Shown here in pieces: positions 1 through 13,500 of a stretch of 64,000 nucleotides of DNA. A program made the position numbers and the translations under genes. Source of the stretch: Antedon mediterranea (Eukaryota > Echinodermata > Crinoidea > Comatulida > Antedonidae); NCBI RefSeq assembly GCF_964355755.1, contig NC_092672.1, positions 29,260,501 through 29,324,500 of the forward strand. Direction: 5' to 3'. Each line of letters opens with the position of its first letter. Within the stretch, counting starts at the first letter, position 1. Below the pieces are notes generated by a model. That model was not told where the DNA came from, did no database searches, and was given only the letters and a program-made list of their open reading frames with translations.

Positions 1-279
1 ATAGACCCAAGACTGTCTATAAATAGCAACCAGATCTGTAATTAAGTAATTTTATAAATTTAAATTCCTATTTTGGACGATACATTAACCCTGATAAAAT
101 AACTATAGTAAGGATAGGCAAACTGCCTTAAAATGTGGCATATGTTTCGAGAAACTATTCTCATCATCAGAAGAACAGAAAACAACGCCTAGAGTACTTA
201 TATACCAATAGGACAGGTTGTATGTAAATAAGAGAGTAATTAGCATGATAAAACAACAAGGAACATAGGCAACAAACAA

Positions 280-423
280 TCATATGGCAAGCGTGACGCC
301 TAAGTTATAGATTTGTTTGTTCAAGAAAGGTTTACTCCACGTGATGTGGAGGGCTTCCTTGACCTTAAGTTTGAAAGCGGAATCTGCAGAATCCAGAACG
401 GTGAAGCAATCCGCATTAGCGAG
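280..423 (-). mobile_element. Penelope-like retroelement remnant (C-terminal end of the ORF)
   Basis: Read on the minus strand, an open frame of about 47 codons ends in TGA at 282-280. It contains the segment LKVKEALHITWSKPFLNKQ, close to the extreme C-terminus (end of the GIY-YIG-type endonuclease region) of Penelope-like elements, where a pattern like LK.KEAL.I.W.KP.LN.Q is typical. The catalytic GIY-YIG motif and the reverse transcriptase are not visible further out (430-1400), so this is a 5'-truncated, decayed copy. Downstream in the element's orientation (window bases 140-200) is a short stretch matching the usual 3' flank of such elements. It lies left of the first RhoGEF exon, so it is intronic if that gene extends leftward. 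Confidence 0.6.
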
Positions 424-482
424 GGCCTTACAACATTGCCCATGTTGTTGTGAATAGCCAAGATCTTCTGTTTGTTAGCTGC

Positions 483-1413
483 GCATCTTGGTAGAAACAT
501 GCCCTACAAAAATCCAAGAAAATTGTGGAATCGTATCAAACAGTTAGTAAAGCGTTGTTTTGAATTGAAGTCGTGAAGAATGAAGCGTACTCATTAAGAT
601 GATTTAGTGTCATGTTCAAACAGAATACATACTTTAGATGATTAAAGACAGTGCTAAATGTCATTTTTCACCCAGTTACGCGTCGGTCATGGAATGATTT
701 TCGCATCCAGAATGTGCGTATTTATGCTTCATTATTCCACTTCGAGGGTTTTTAATCACTGTTCCATAGGTGTTTAATGGCATGCCTATGACTATAACAT
801 GTTGCTAATCACATCTTTTTCTAAATTGTAAATTACTGACTTTACAGTGCCCTCGAGCATCATGGGCAATTGGATTTGTCACTGAAAGTCTTCCGAAATA
901 ACCTTTGACCTCATACAAGAAAATCTTATTTAACTTGTTTCTTTCAGTAAACAAAATTCTTTATTTCAACATTCAAGATATTGCACAGACAAAAAATGAA
1001 AATATGATGTGCCTATAGTATATGAACATGATGATGTCATATCACTACCATATTTGGGAATATCACATTTGTTTTGTCAAAATAGTTTGATAGTGTAGAA
1101 AGAGCTAAAAATCCATCATATAGTACTAGCAACCATACGAAAAATGCTTAAGTATTCCATGTTTGCCATGGATGTACAGTATAGTTATTTATATACTTAG
1201 GCTGCCGAGCGAGTAAGAGTTCCAATACAGGACGTGTTATTATATCTTGAAACAGCTACAATAGAGTAGATGGTTGTTTCCACAAGATTTTGTGTTTTGT
1301 CCAATAACATTATTCATTTTTATATAGTTTTTTGTTTTTTTTGCCAATTGCCGTTTTAATCAAAGTGAATCTTTTTTTTACGACGTGATACTTTTTTTTC
1401 TCACTTTTTTTAG
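483..1413. other. Non-coding stretch upstream of the first visible RhoGEF exon
   Basis: No convincing exon. It holds one truncated MITE family A copy (985-1106) and a pyrimidine-rich tract at about 1365-1413 that serves as the polypyrimidine tract of the exon starting at 1414. Since that exon enters in phase 2, the stretch is probably an intron of the same gene. Confidence 0.5.
985..1106. mobile_element. MITE family A, left-truncated copy
   Basis: GATGATGTCATATCACTACC, ATATTTGGGAATATCAC and the right end AGTTTGATAGTGTAGAAAGA then GCT. The left end is missing. Confidence 0.65.
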
Positions 1414-1550
1414 GGAAGCCATTCAACCGTTGTGTGAGACCCGTAAAATCAACACTAACAATATACAAGTGTTTCTGGAGTCTTCATCCTCACCTCTACC
1501 ATTGCAAATTCCCTGCTATCCTCTTGGAGGTCAAAAAATTTACATTCGCT
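1414..1550 (+). CDS. PLEKHG5: RhoGEF exon: RBD/ubiquitin-like segment
   Basis: Follows a long T-rich tract and AG; ends at GTAAGT. It contributes one base, 45 codons and one base. The peptide starts EAIQPLCETRKINTNN and continues with an acidic/Ser-rich loop and CYPLGGQKIYIR. The mix of a helix, a P-L-P-L loop and a G-G-x-K strand resembles the Raf-like Ras-binding or ubiquitin-like fold reported near the N-terminus of PLEKHG5. The assignment is by pattern only. The frame stays open past the donor for about 60 codons, but that part is intron and runs into a MITE family B copy. Confidence 0.7.
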
Positions 1551-4500
1551 GTAAGTTACTAAACAAAACAGCAAGACCAAAGATCACCGTATACGTTAGA
1601 TTAACTACGTCTGAACGTACCATTATGGACAGATCCAGGTGGGATCTAGGACGCACCATTTTTCTCCATTTGACTACCGTATCTAAAAATGTATTGTCCC
1701 CCAAAATCACGGAAAATAAAAATCTATAAAATCAGAATTTAATAGGCCATTTTGCAGTTTTATTCAAGTTATTCACTTCAATAGAAAAATAAATGCTTAA
1801 ATTATTTTTGTTGATTATGCCATTTTAATATTTCCCATAAAAAAATTGGCTGTCAGCCAATGATTTTTTGGTTGAATTTAGTTTATGTCTTTTTTTAAGT
1901 GAAAACAATAGTTTGAGGTTTTTTCTGCAGAAGTGATTAACATTATTTAAACTACAAAATAGCCTATTCAAAATCAGATTTATTAATCTTTAATTATTAT
2001 TCATTTTTTTCATTATTTTACTGAAGTTTACAAAACATTCGTATTATTAATAGAAAAAAAACTTGCATTCATAATTTTTCATGTCACAATAATAACAAAT
2101 GTTGCTTTTAAGAAATTACCGCAAATACATTTTTATGGACATAGAGATTTATAAAAATAAGAATTGTACATTGTAAAAACTGTACAATTTATATTTATGG
2201 TGTATTAAGTATCAATAATAAAACAGTAGTTAATATTTGAAAAATGTATATTTTTATACTTGTTCTCAGCTAAAAGGAAAGATTCCGCAATAGGTGACGG
2301 ACGACGAACAGTCGGGCCACGAGCTCTACGCACCATGAAGGCCTGGGATGATAAGGACGTAAGTACAACCATTACTTTTTCTTTTATTGTAAATATTTAA
2401 AATCAAGTTTAAATTGTTTTTTTTCACAGATTATTATTATATTTAACAACTTTTACTTGCATTTCAGAATTTTCAATTATTATCAGTTTTTACTCCATGC
2501 TATTATTGTATTTATTTTAATAATTATTATTATTATTTTCGACAGATATAAGTACTGTATATAGCTAGCAAAAATACAATATAAAGTTATTTGTAAAGTT
2601 TTATCACCACAAATAAAATAATTATTGCTTTATATCCCGTAATTTAAATAAGCAGTTAAAGATGTATTGTCCCCCTGAAAATATAATTCTTACAACATTT
2701 TTTGTTGAATATTCCATTTTAGTGTAACATAATAGTTATCCACTTCGAACAAAAATTGTATTTACCTGGAAAAATGTAATTTAAAGCAAAAAATGGTCAA
2801 ATTGGCTGCCTGCCAATGGATTTTTGGTTGAAATTAACCATTTATTTTGTTTTATAAGTGAAAACATGATTTGTTTTCATTTGTTTTTCTATGGAAGTGA
2901 TTAACTTTATTAAAACTACAAAATAACTTATTGAAAGTCTGATTTAATTAATCTTCATTTTTCATGTTTTTGGGGGACAATACATCTTTAAGCTTCAAAC
3001 TATGTGCTTTATTAATAATTCTAATAGTTAGGCTTACTATTTTTTAATCAAGTATTTCGCTATTTCCAAGTTTGATTTCGGTAGAATTACGTAAATATTG
3101 GTTTTTTTTTATTTGACTTATATTTAGAATTATGTACAGTAAAGTAAACAATAGTTAAATAATAATAAATGTAAGTAGCTGTTATATTGGCACAGTAAAA
3201 AATATAGTGTTTAGGTATGATATCAATACAAATAATTTATATTTAAGTTTTACTTTTACACATAAGGTTATTTATTATTTTTTATTATTATTTTTTACAA
3301 TTATATTACATTAAGTATTAAGACAAACAGTTAAAATTGATGAATTGTTGTTGTTGTTGTTGGCTAAATTTTTTTATAAAAATACAAATTAATACTAACA
3401 ACTCCACACCAAATCACACATTTCGGTATAACACTATTCAAAGCACCTCCAAAATGCAGAAGAATAATCCCAATATTGATTTATAGATATATTCAGTTTA
3501 TTTGATATCTAAGTTAATTTGTGAACATTTTGAAAATGAAGCATAAATGTACTAATTAGAATTAATATATTTTATTAGATTTTTAAATTTGTTCTAATAT
3601 ATTTTTTGGTTTTAAATTTGAGATTTGAGACACTGGCAAAAGCAATGTGAATGATTTCAAATAATGTACATTTTAAAATCAGTTTCATTTTGAATGAAAA
3701 ATAAACAACAAAACAATGGATGTTGAGAGATTCTACTACAGTACCAATAAAAGGATGTAAGAAAGTATCATAATAAAATCTTTTTATTAATTTCAAGAAT
3801 TGAAATGAATAATTATTATTATACTTTATACAGTCTTAAACAATATGAATATAATCTGCCATTTATTCTTTGCTTTATGTATTTTATTAGACAAACATAC
3901 ATTTTTATGTCAAACTTTAATTTCAAAATGTATTTGGAATCTTTTGAGGTAAACAAAACATCAGATTACATCTCCAATAACATTAAAAGAGAAATCCTAT
4001 TTGCACATAGACTCAAATCATTACAAAAATCTCATTTATTGTTATTTTTAGATCCTCTAACAAATTACATGTTCCCTGCAACAGATAAATTTTCTTGTGA
4101 TTAGATTTTAGCCCGCGGATGAAAAACATTTGTGTTGAATGACATCGACGGTTATCCGTGTCTGCCGCTATCATTCTTGTTGATTACTCGGTTGATAAAC
4201 ATAAAATGTCTGTTTACCTTAAAAAATGATTTGAAACAATATTAGTTTCAAAGCTGTGAGCAGTACAGGTTTAAATAAATAGTAAATTTAAATCATTTCC
4301 GATGGAGTATATGAAAAAATAAAACATTTTTTAAAGATATATTTTCACCCTGGAAAAATAATGTTTAAAACTTGTTTTACCACATAATTATTTAAATGAA
4401 TAAATAGTAAACCGGAGAATTATTTCTGAAAGACAAGGATTCTGCTTTTATGTAATGTTTTTGCACATTCTTATTTGTTATTGTGGTTTTTTTTAGGGTG

Positions 4501-7500
4501 GGAGAGGGGTTGGATAGCAAAAAGTGAGTTACTTTATTTATAAAAAAAAAACCAAATTACCTATTTGAAGTTTGAACTTTTTTGTTTCTGTTTTGATTGA
4601 AAATATATCATAAAACAAATTAGAGAAGTAAGTAAATATGTACTGTATGATGAGTGTGTCGTGTTTTATGCGAGGAATAGAATATATATTACTTAATTAC
4701 TTGACTGGTTACAAAACTTAATTTTTGTTTTGGCTACGGAAACACATCCTTATAGTTGTGGACATATCAACAAAGACGAATAATTCATACCATACACTTA
4801 ATACAATATACTACAAATGTCCTTAAGATATCAATTCCTATCTTTTGTGTTGTTCTACATTTTATCTTTTCTTCTATACTAATAATATTATTTGCTTTGT
4901 ATAAGTATGGTTAATTAATAAATAGAGCTTTTTTGTAGTAATTTTTTAATTTATGGAATAAGTTATTTAATATAATATTTAATATTAATTCAATGATTGC
5001 TATACTACTAATGATGATGATGTAATGATGCTACATGTTTTGAGCATTGCTGATTCAAATATCCAAAAGTTCATTAGGATAAGTCCTACCCTAAAATTTA
5101 TGGTACTTAGGGGTGGATCCAAGGAGTGGATCCAAGAGGTGGATCCAAGGGGTGGATCCAAGGGGTGGATCCAAGGAGTGGATCCAAGGGGTGGATCCAA
5201 GGGGTGTGCTAAGCTGCTCTTTGTTTGCTTTACAGTTTAAAAAATCCTGGATACTTCTCTGGTACTTGCCTATTATATATGTTCAATATTAATTATAGAT
5301 CCTATATCTAGCCAAAATTGTATTCCTAATATAGATGAAATCTATGTTTTTTTTTATAAATTCAAAATGTATATAATCAATAATAATATTTATTTGGTTG
5401 ATGGATAGGGTTTACAGTTAATAGGTTGATAGGTATTTGCGCCTACCTGACCTACGAAAAGTGTGTTAAATTATTATGCGCTTGCAGCGACATTGGGACG
5501 TGCTTCTTCACTAAATTCCTTGACATATTTTGGACGGATTCTAAGTCTAGACAATTACCAACTTTACGATATGCGTAGGTCCAAGGTCATTGCAAACCGA
5601 AGGCTCCCTATTAATAAATTAATAAACGTTTATTATTGAGGGGATGAAAACTCATTATATTTTAAGAAATTTTCTAAATTTATATATAAAAATTGATTTT
5701 TATTCCAGTTTATTAAAAACTTGAGGGTATTTTTGCATAGATTACCAATTTGTTGGTCACAAGGACAATTTCATTCTCATTTGCTATGTAAATTAAATCG
5801 TGGTTATCAAAAATTTGTCTTGAAGCAAAATGTCATTTTCATTATTATTTATAATTTATGATGCTGAATACCACTATCAGTAAATATGTATACATCATTG
5901 TAGCGTCATTAATGTTATATTAATAATGGTAATCTTGTTTATTAATGTAGATTGAAATTGATTGCCTAGCATAGGTAACCTTCCTTTCTTGTATTGTTTT
6001 GTATGCATATATGGCCATTTTTTAAATTTTACAATCTAAAATAAAGCAAATATTCCTAAAAAGATGTGTGGAAGACCACTCTGCCCCACCCCCTCCTCCC
6101 TCCTCCCTCCTCCCTCCCACCTAAAAAAATTGAAACTATTCAAAAGAATTGATTGTAATATCATTGTCATGTACAAAATATACAAAGTCAGTCATGTACT
6201 TTACGTCATGATAGCTTCTGCAACTGACACCAATTTCTGAATAGTGTATTATTTTAATCACAATATACACTGAAATTGTATCAATTGCTGTCTCTTATGA
6301 TTACTTTCTTAAAATAAAATTACCATAATGTTTGCACTATTTTGGTGGCATCTTTTGTAGACCATATGTATATATGTGTAACAATTATTTACCGAAGTCA
6401 TTATGAAAGTGTGTTATGTATATAGACATAATACAAAGTGACAGTTGTTACACTCAGTTATTGAGACATTGTGTTGAATGTTGCCTGAATCCACACAATC
6501 CAATGATTTATCTGGAATTGCAAAATTGTATAGTAGAACCACTATTCAGGGGACACAATCAGGATCCAAAAAATGTCCTCTGAATAGAGGTTGTAGTGTT
6601 AAAATATATATATTTACAGATACAGATTCATTTATCTCATCTCCTCATCATAGTGGTTGTGTTAATATATATATTTCCTCTCATCATCACAGAGTGTCCT
6701 TGTAATAGGAGTTGTAGTTTTTAAAGCATTCCCTCTTCACCACTGGTAGTCCCCGGAATAGGGGTATACAAAGAAGGGGTTCACTCCCAGATTTAGCATC
6801 CACAAAAATGTATCAACCCTGTAATAAGTCAGAGTTTTTCATCCTCTTACTTTAAAGTATATAATAGTTTTCATGATATGGGAGTTCTCATTGTTTTTCT
6901 GAGAAATGTTTTTAACTAAAATGAAAAGATGTACAGTAAATCATTGGCACCGGTAAAATTAAAATCAAATTTCTACTTCATTTGCCTTCTTGCATTTAAG
7001 GAATATGTCAGACTCTCAGTCTTTGATATCTGGGACCTTTTCTTCATTTTCCTAAAGATGGTTTTGAAATAAAATCATGTACAGAATTATTGTATTCCGT
7101 TTGCAGTCGTAGCATCCAAGAAATTCGTCAACCTCTCTGAGAAATTATTTGCATCCATCCTTTTTACTACAGGCTTCTTTGACAGTCAAATTAATGTACT
7201 ACATTAAACAATGTTATTATGAACATGTAGAACAACCTGCTATAATTGGCACTGAAATATATTAGATTCTTGTTCTACTGGGCTTTTCATATATAACTTG
7301 TAAAATATAGTAATCCAAAAAATTAATTGAATTTTCTCAAAAGATTGAAATATTTTACTTATGTGTTGTCATAATAACTAACAATAAATGTTAGATGATC
7401 TAACATTGTTATTTTTCTCATCATAAACACAAATGAATATTTTTTTTTAATGGCTTTCAATAGCAACCAGATACAAAAAAAAATATTTTTATTGATTTAA

Positions 7501-10500
7501 ATATGTTTGCCATATTGCTTTGAAAAAATGACTGTAATTAACAAAAGCTTTTTTTATAACAGCTATCCTATAATTCATATTTTGTGCAGAACTCCTATTA
7601 AAATTACACCTACCCAACAAAATGTCCCTGAATATAGTTTGGCCCTTGAATATAGGTTGGCCCTTGAATAGAGATTGGCCCTTAAATTGAGGTGTCCCAG
7701 AAATAACGAGTGTCCTGTACCACTGTTATTTTTACATGAGCAAGAAATAAAAACAAACAAACAAACCAAATGAGGTGTTCTACTGTGTCTGTAATATTTT
7801 TATTTATCTTGTAAATATGAAGATAAATAAATTAAAATGGCTTTGTATACTAATATCAAAGTAGTTGTGATGGTAAATAATACTATTTAGGCCTATAGTG
7901 AGGAATTGTTAAATAATGAAATTTATATAACATGAATATAAAATTTAAAATTTCCTTACAGTAATTGGCGGCAAGCATTTTCAGCTATTAATAAAGAATC
8001 CAATTTAAATTCTTTATTGACTGATTTATTTCAATTTGGCACCATGCCAAGTTATTAACAAATTTCCGACAAATCCTATAGGCCTAAACTCACTAATAAA
8101 GTATGCTGTAGCACTCATTACCAGGCATCACCACATTTTCTGAAAACATCAGATGTTGTGGTATGGTGATGCTATTAAAGATATTTTAATTGCATGATGG
8201 GACACCAAAAGAGACTATACAAAGAGATTTTGGGGTTTGAGTGTTCAAATCTTTGTTATTCTCTCAAGTGCCCTTTTCAAACTAAAGAGATGTTAAATAA
8301 TTAGCATAATTAGCCAAGCACTTCACGATGTTTTCCATTTTGTGGAAAAAAGGGACTAATGTAAACATTTTTGTACAGGCATGTGTACAATCAATTTAGT
8401 GTTGTGATAGGTCCTCAACAACAAACAGCAAACTTGATTTGTTTGCGCAGATGTGATGGAAATGAAAATCTATACAAACCTGACTTGTACACATGCATTG
8501 ATATGCAAAACATGATTTCAAAAAGAAATTCATTATACCCTGTTGCTTCATCAAAAGTCTCCGGACACTTCATGCAATTAAAATGTCCCTATTTATATTT
8601 ATAGAGTGCACTGTAACAAATATTGAATGTTTATGAGTGCAATGGTACAATTTCATGAAAGATGAAATTTTATTGTCATGTGAAAATAGAATTTCATCTT
8701 TTATGAAAAAGTCTCTGACACTTCATGCAATTAAAATGTCCTTATTTATAGAGTGCACTGTATACAAATAATGACTGTTTATGAGTGCAATGCTACAAAT
8801 AATTTCATGAATTTTTATGAAATTATTTATACCATCGCACTTGTATTTTAATCGTTCAATCAAATAATAATTATTATTTAGGTGTTATATAAAATGTACT
8901 AATATTTGTTGTATCTGTTATAATTTACTGTATATATACTTCTCTTCACTTCTTCTTCTATGTAGTCAGATTCCGAGTTCGGTCAAACATACAGAAAGGA
9001 TATCTTTGGTCATCTTGGTATCGCACCACATCCTGTAAGAGTTCTTTTTTGTCTTCTAAAATATCTTCATTCTAACACAATTTTTTTCAAGCCATTCCAT
9101 CAAGATTTCTCCAAAAATAAAAATGTGGTTAAACTTCAGGTACGAAAGTATATGCATACTCCAATAAATTAAAAAATACCATCGTGGATGTTTGTAAAGT
9201 TGAATAGAATTAATATTTTCATGAGGTGAAGGATTCACCCAGACAAATAAAGCAGTCAGGCTTTCAGTGAGTGAAAATATTATTCCCATTCAATGATTAT
9301 AAAATATACCTGTATATTATTTTACAAACTTATCTGTAAGTAAATTATTTTATTCAATTGATCCGGCATTTCACTTTTGAAACAATTGTTGTCGAATGCT
9401 CTCTAAAATTTGCCATGAGGTGAAGCAATTAAGCTGGGTTCCCACTTGGACGCTAAACTGGCGAAAATGTTCCCTGACCCAACACAACATTTGTGATTGG
9501 TCAACTAAGTGAGAACCAAGCTTTATAGACAGATAACATGACATTTCGGCTGTGCATTACTCACTAACCAATCACGTCGATTAAAGTATTTACAATTATC
9601 AAAATTTTGAAGAAAATAATGCATGGTACGAGATACTAAAAATCGACCAAACAAATGGCAACGATACAAAAAGTCATTTTATCAAATGTCATGGATACAA
9701 AAAATATTAGCCAATCAAATGGCAAGGATACAAAAAGTCAGCCAATAAAATGGCAAGGATACAAATAGTCAGTCAATCAAATGGCAAGGATATAAACAGT
9801 CAGCTAATCAAATGGCAAGAATACAAAAAGTCAGCCAATCAAATGGCAAGTAGACAAAAAGTTACAGCCAATCAAATGGCAAAGATGCAAAAATGCAGCT
9901 AATCAAATAGCAAAGATACCCACATATTTGGAGTTTACAGTACTTTCATACTTGAAGTTGAACAACCTTTTCTCACACTTTTTTGATTCTCTTGGGAATG
10001 ATTTGCAGTGATTTTTTAAACCTAAATGTTTTATGTGTGTTTGTACTGCCTGCATGTATGTTGTACTAAATGTGTGTGTGTGCATTGCTGTGTGTTTGAT
10101 TTTATGTTCTTTTAAATATTTTCATTTTATTTCAACTACACTTAATGAAAATTGGTCCATTCAGCCGAAGTGGTTATCATTAGAGACCCTCAGAACAATA
10201 CAATTTATACATTACATATATTTTGAAATTGAATAATATACAATAACAAATAAAATAAATTTAAATTAAATCAAACATGAATTATTTAAAAGAATTTCTT
10301 TTATTTTATATATTTTTCCATACACATTATATGTATGTATTGTTTATATTTGTCACAAATTCATCTTTTTGCATATTCAATTTTTTCATCTTCATAATAA
10401 TTTTTTTTTTTTTTTTTTTTGTTGATTTTAATTATAATTGATATATAAAAATATTTTGCATGTGGTATGTTTAGTTTTTACTACAGTATCAGAGAGTTGT

Positions 10501-13500
10501 ATGCAGTGGACATTTTGTTTGTTTTTTTTTTGCGTTTTGGTAACGATAATGATCATGAAAGATTTAAGATGTTTTATTGTGATACTGAAGTGAAGTTTCT
10601 TGTTTTGGTGATAGTTTTTGAAAATTATATTTTATTTTTTCAAGTAATTTAAGAATATTAATGTAACTTGTGTGTTGTTAGAGAAAAATGTGCTGTGGGT
10701 TTGATGTGGGGTAGTTCTTGTTGTGATTGTATGGTATTATCTCAAAATCTCCTCCTGAATAATTGTGCATTCCACCTCCCAATAATTATAGTGTATCCCA
10801 ATATCTCCTCCTGGATAATTGTGCATTCTACCTCCCAATAATTATAGTGTATCCCAATATCTCCTCCTGGATAATTGTGCATTCCACCTCCCAATAATTA
10901 TAGTGTATCCCAATATCTCCTCCTGGATAATTGTGCATTCCACCTCCCAATAATTATAGTGTATCCCAATATCTTCTCCCGGGTAATTGGTTTATTCCAG
11001 TATCTCCTCCCGGATAATTGCTGTACTGTATCCCTCCTCCTGGATAATCGGTATATCCCAGTACCTCCTCCAGATAATTGGTGTATCCCAGTACCTCCTC
11101 TAGATAATTGGTGTGTATCCCAGTACCTCCTCCAGATAATCGGTGTTTATCCCAGTACCTCCTCCAGATAATTGGTGTGTATCCCAGTACCTCCTCCAGA
11201 TAATCGGTGTATCCCAGTACCTCCTCCAGATAATTGGTGTATCCCAGTACCTCCTCCAGATAATTGGTGTATCCCAGTACCTCCTCCAGATAATTGGTGT
11301 GTATCCCAGTACCTCCTCTAGATAATCGGTGTATCCCAGTACCTCCTCCAGATAATTGGTGTATCCCAGTACCTCCTCCAGATAATTGGTGTATCCCAGT
11401 ACCTCCTCCAGATAATTGGTGTATCCCAGTACCTCCTCTAGATAATTGGTGTATCCCAGTACCTCCTCCAGATAATCGGTGTGTATCCCAGTACCTCCTC
11501 CAGATAATCGGTGTGTATCCCAGTACCTTCTCCAGATAATTGGTGTATCCCAGTACCTCCTCTAGATAATTGGTGTGTATCCCAGTACCTCCTCCAGATA
11601 ATCGGTGTATCCCAGTACCTCCTCCAGATAATTGGTGTATCCCAATATCTCCTCTTGGATAATCGGTGTGTATCCCAGTACCTCCTCCAGATAATTGTAG
11701 TGTCCCAAATCTTTATTCCATGTAATTTTAGTTTTTAATTGTCGCAGTATCTGTCAGGTAATTTTATCCCTACATCTCCTTCCGGGTTTTTCCTAATTAC
11801 TTTTCCATTATTTTTATTCTATTTATATTCCCTTTTTTCACCTACCTTTAAATCCACCTTGATTGTAAAATTTCTCCATTGTTGTAGTAATATTAAAAGT
11901 ACAGTACTGCCCTGCAGTTTTTATAAATATAAATTTTATTTTTTGAATTAAATTTTTTCCAACTTTTGGTTGGAATATTCCTTAGGATTTTAATTTGTCT
12001 TTAACAGTGTTTTTTTACTGTAATTATAATGTTTCTTCTCCATAATAAAGGAATTGATTTTATTGTTTTCCTCTCTTCTCTTCTTTCTAACTAGTCGCTT
12101 GACCATGGTCAAGAATATAAATTCAGAAAAGATATTTTTGGCCATCTCGGAATTACCCCACCAGCAGTAAGACTTTTCGCAATTTTTTTTTCTTAATCTT
12201 TTTTTTTTTCAACAATTAAATACTAATATTACAGTGAGAGGTTTTCTTTCAAATATATATATATATATATTATATATATATATGGATTCATCTTTTTAAA
12301 TTTGTTTAGGTTCTTAAATGGTCTCCAAGATTTCTATCATTTATTATAAAATATAAACCATTGCAAATGATAGTAACCCCAATTATTTTCGGCAAGTAGA
12401 ATGAAGTGAGGTGAATTTAAATTATTTTGATATAAAATTAAGAAAACAATAGTATATGTTTTCACAATACTTGTTTGGCTTCATTGCTGTCGAAAAATAA
12501 GTTGGGGCTATCATCATCATGCTGTTAGAAAGTTTATAATATAATAGAAAACGCGGAGCTCCCTTTAAACTATCTAGATCTATACTGTAGTTCTCATTGC
12601 AAATGCATGGAATATAACATGAAAATGAAATTCACCAATTGCCTGAATGAAATGAAATGAATATGAATAACAAAAATGTAATAGTAGTAGCAACAAATTA
12701 ATATTGATTATTGCATGCCATGTGATCCTCAATCATCCAATCAAATGACAAGAATTTTGTTATTATATTGGTATACCAATAAATTTAAAAATAATCTATA
12801 TCGACTGGAAAAAAAAAACTTCTGAAGAGTTCAGACCAGAGTGTTTTATCTCTGTAAAATTAAGTTAAAAGTTTCAAGTTCTCTGCTTACCTTTTTGTGT
12901 TGAGATTAAATACTTTTTAAATTTTTCTGTGGCCTAGATTTTTTTTTCAGCCAACTAGAGGCAGAGTTGCCTAATAGTATATTTCAAAATTTGCCTAATA
13001 GTATATTTCAAAATTAATACATGGCCTTTATTTCAGACATTGAACTGAAGCCATGTTTTTATACAATATTTTTATGGTCATGAGATGAGCATTAAAGAAA
13101 CATGCTACAAAAAAAGTTTTTGTTATTCTAAATTCAATACATCGTTTAGTCAATTTTTGTGGAAAATGAAAAGTCTAGAGATTGATATTTTCAGAAATTG
13201 TTCACAAATTTATTTTACTTATTTTAATGATTTTTGTATCTAATATAGTTTTTTATTAAGCATGGTAGAATTAAAAAATTAATATTTTTAGGTTATACAA
13301 ATTTAATTATGTAGATAAGTTAATTAAATACTTTATTAATAATAGAACATAATAATCTGATATCTTCTCACCAATTAGTAGTAATGTGACTCAAATTGCA
13401 TTCAATTAAGCCAATAGCTGAGTCACAAGTTTGTAGCACTCACTAGTAACATCATCGTTATTGAAACTGCATGTAATTGTTTTCTAATAACATAGAAATA

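Larger units (their letters stand above)
2359..8965 (+). other. Large RhoGEF intron rich in repeats
   Basis: No coding exon seen in 6.6 kb. Contents: MITE family B (2658-2992), 13-bp tandem repeat (5112-5205), CT-rich tract near 6085-6120, pieces of a hAT-like repeat with the motifs TAGTAGAACCACTATTC and TGTCCCTGAATA (6531-6790 and 7565-7785), and a two-copy tandem duplication of about 140 bp (8562-8800). Short open frames here are not supported by similarity or splice context. Confidence 0.6.

Noticed and set aside
5000-5240. Overlapping open frames on both strands with WIQ/DPP repeats
   Set aside because: Artefact of the 13-bp GTGGATCCAAGGG tandem repeat.
9645-11715. Tandem repeats considered as a CRISPR array
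   Set aside because: Units are contiguous with no unique spacers, and the context is an animal intron.
10875-11738. Open frames of Pro/Asp/Trp-rich repeats (IPVPPPDNWC type)
   Set aside because: They are produced by a 30-bp minisatellite whose length is a multiple of three; unit-length variants break the frame repeatedly, and the array lies in a RhoGEF intron.
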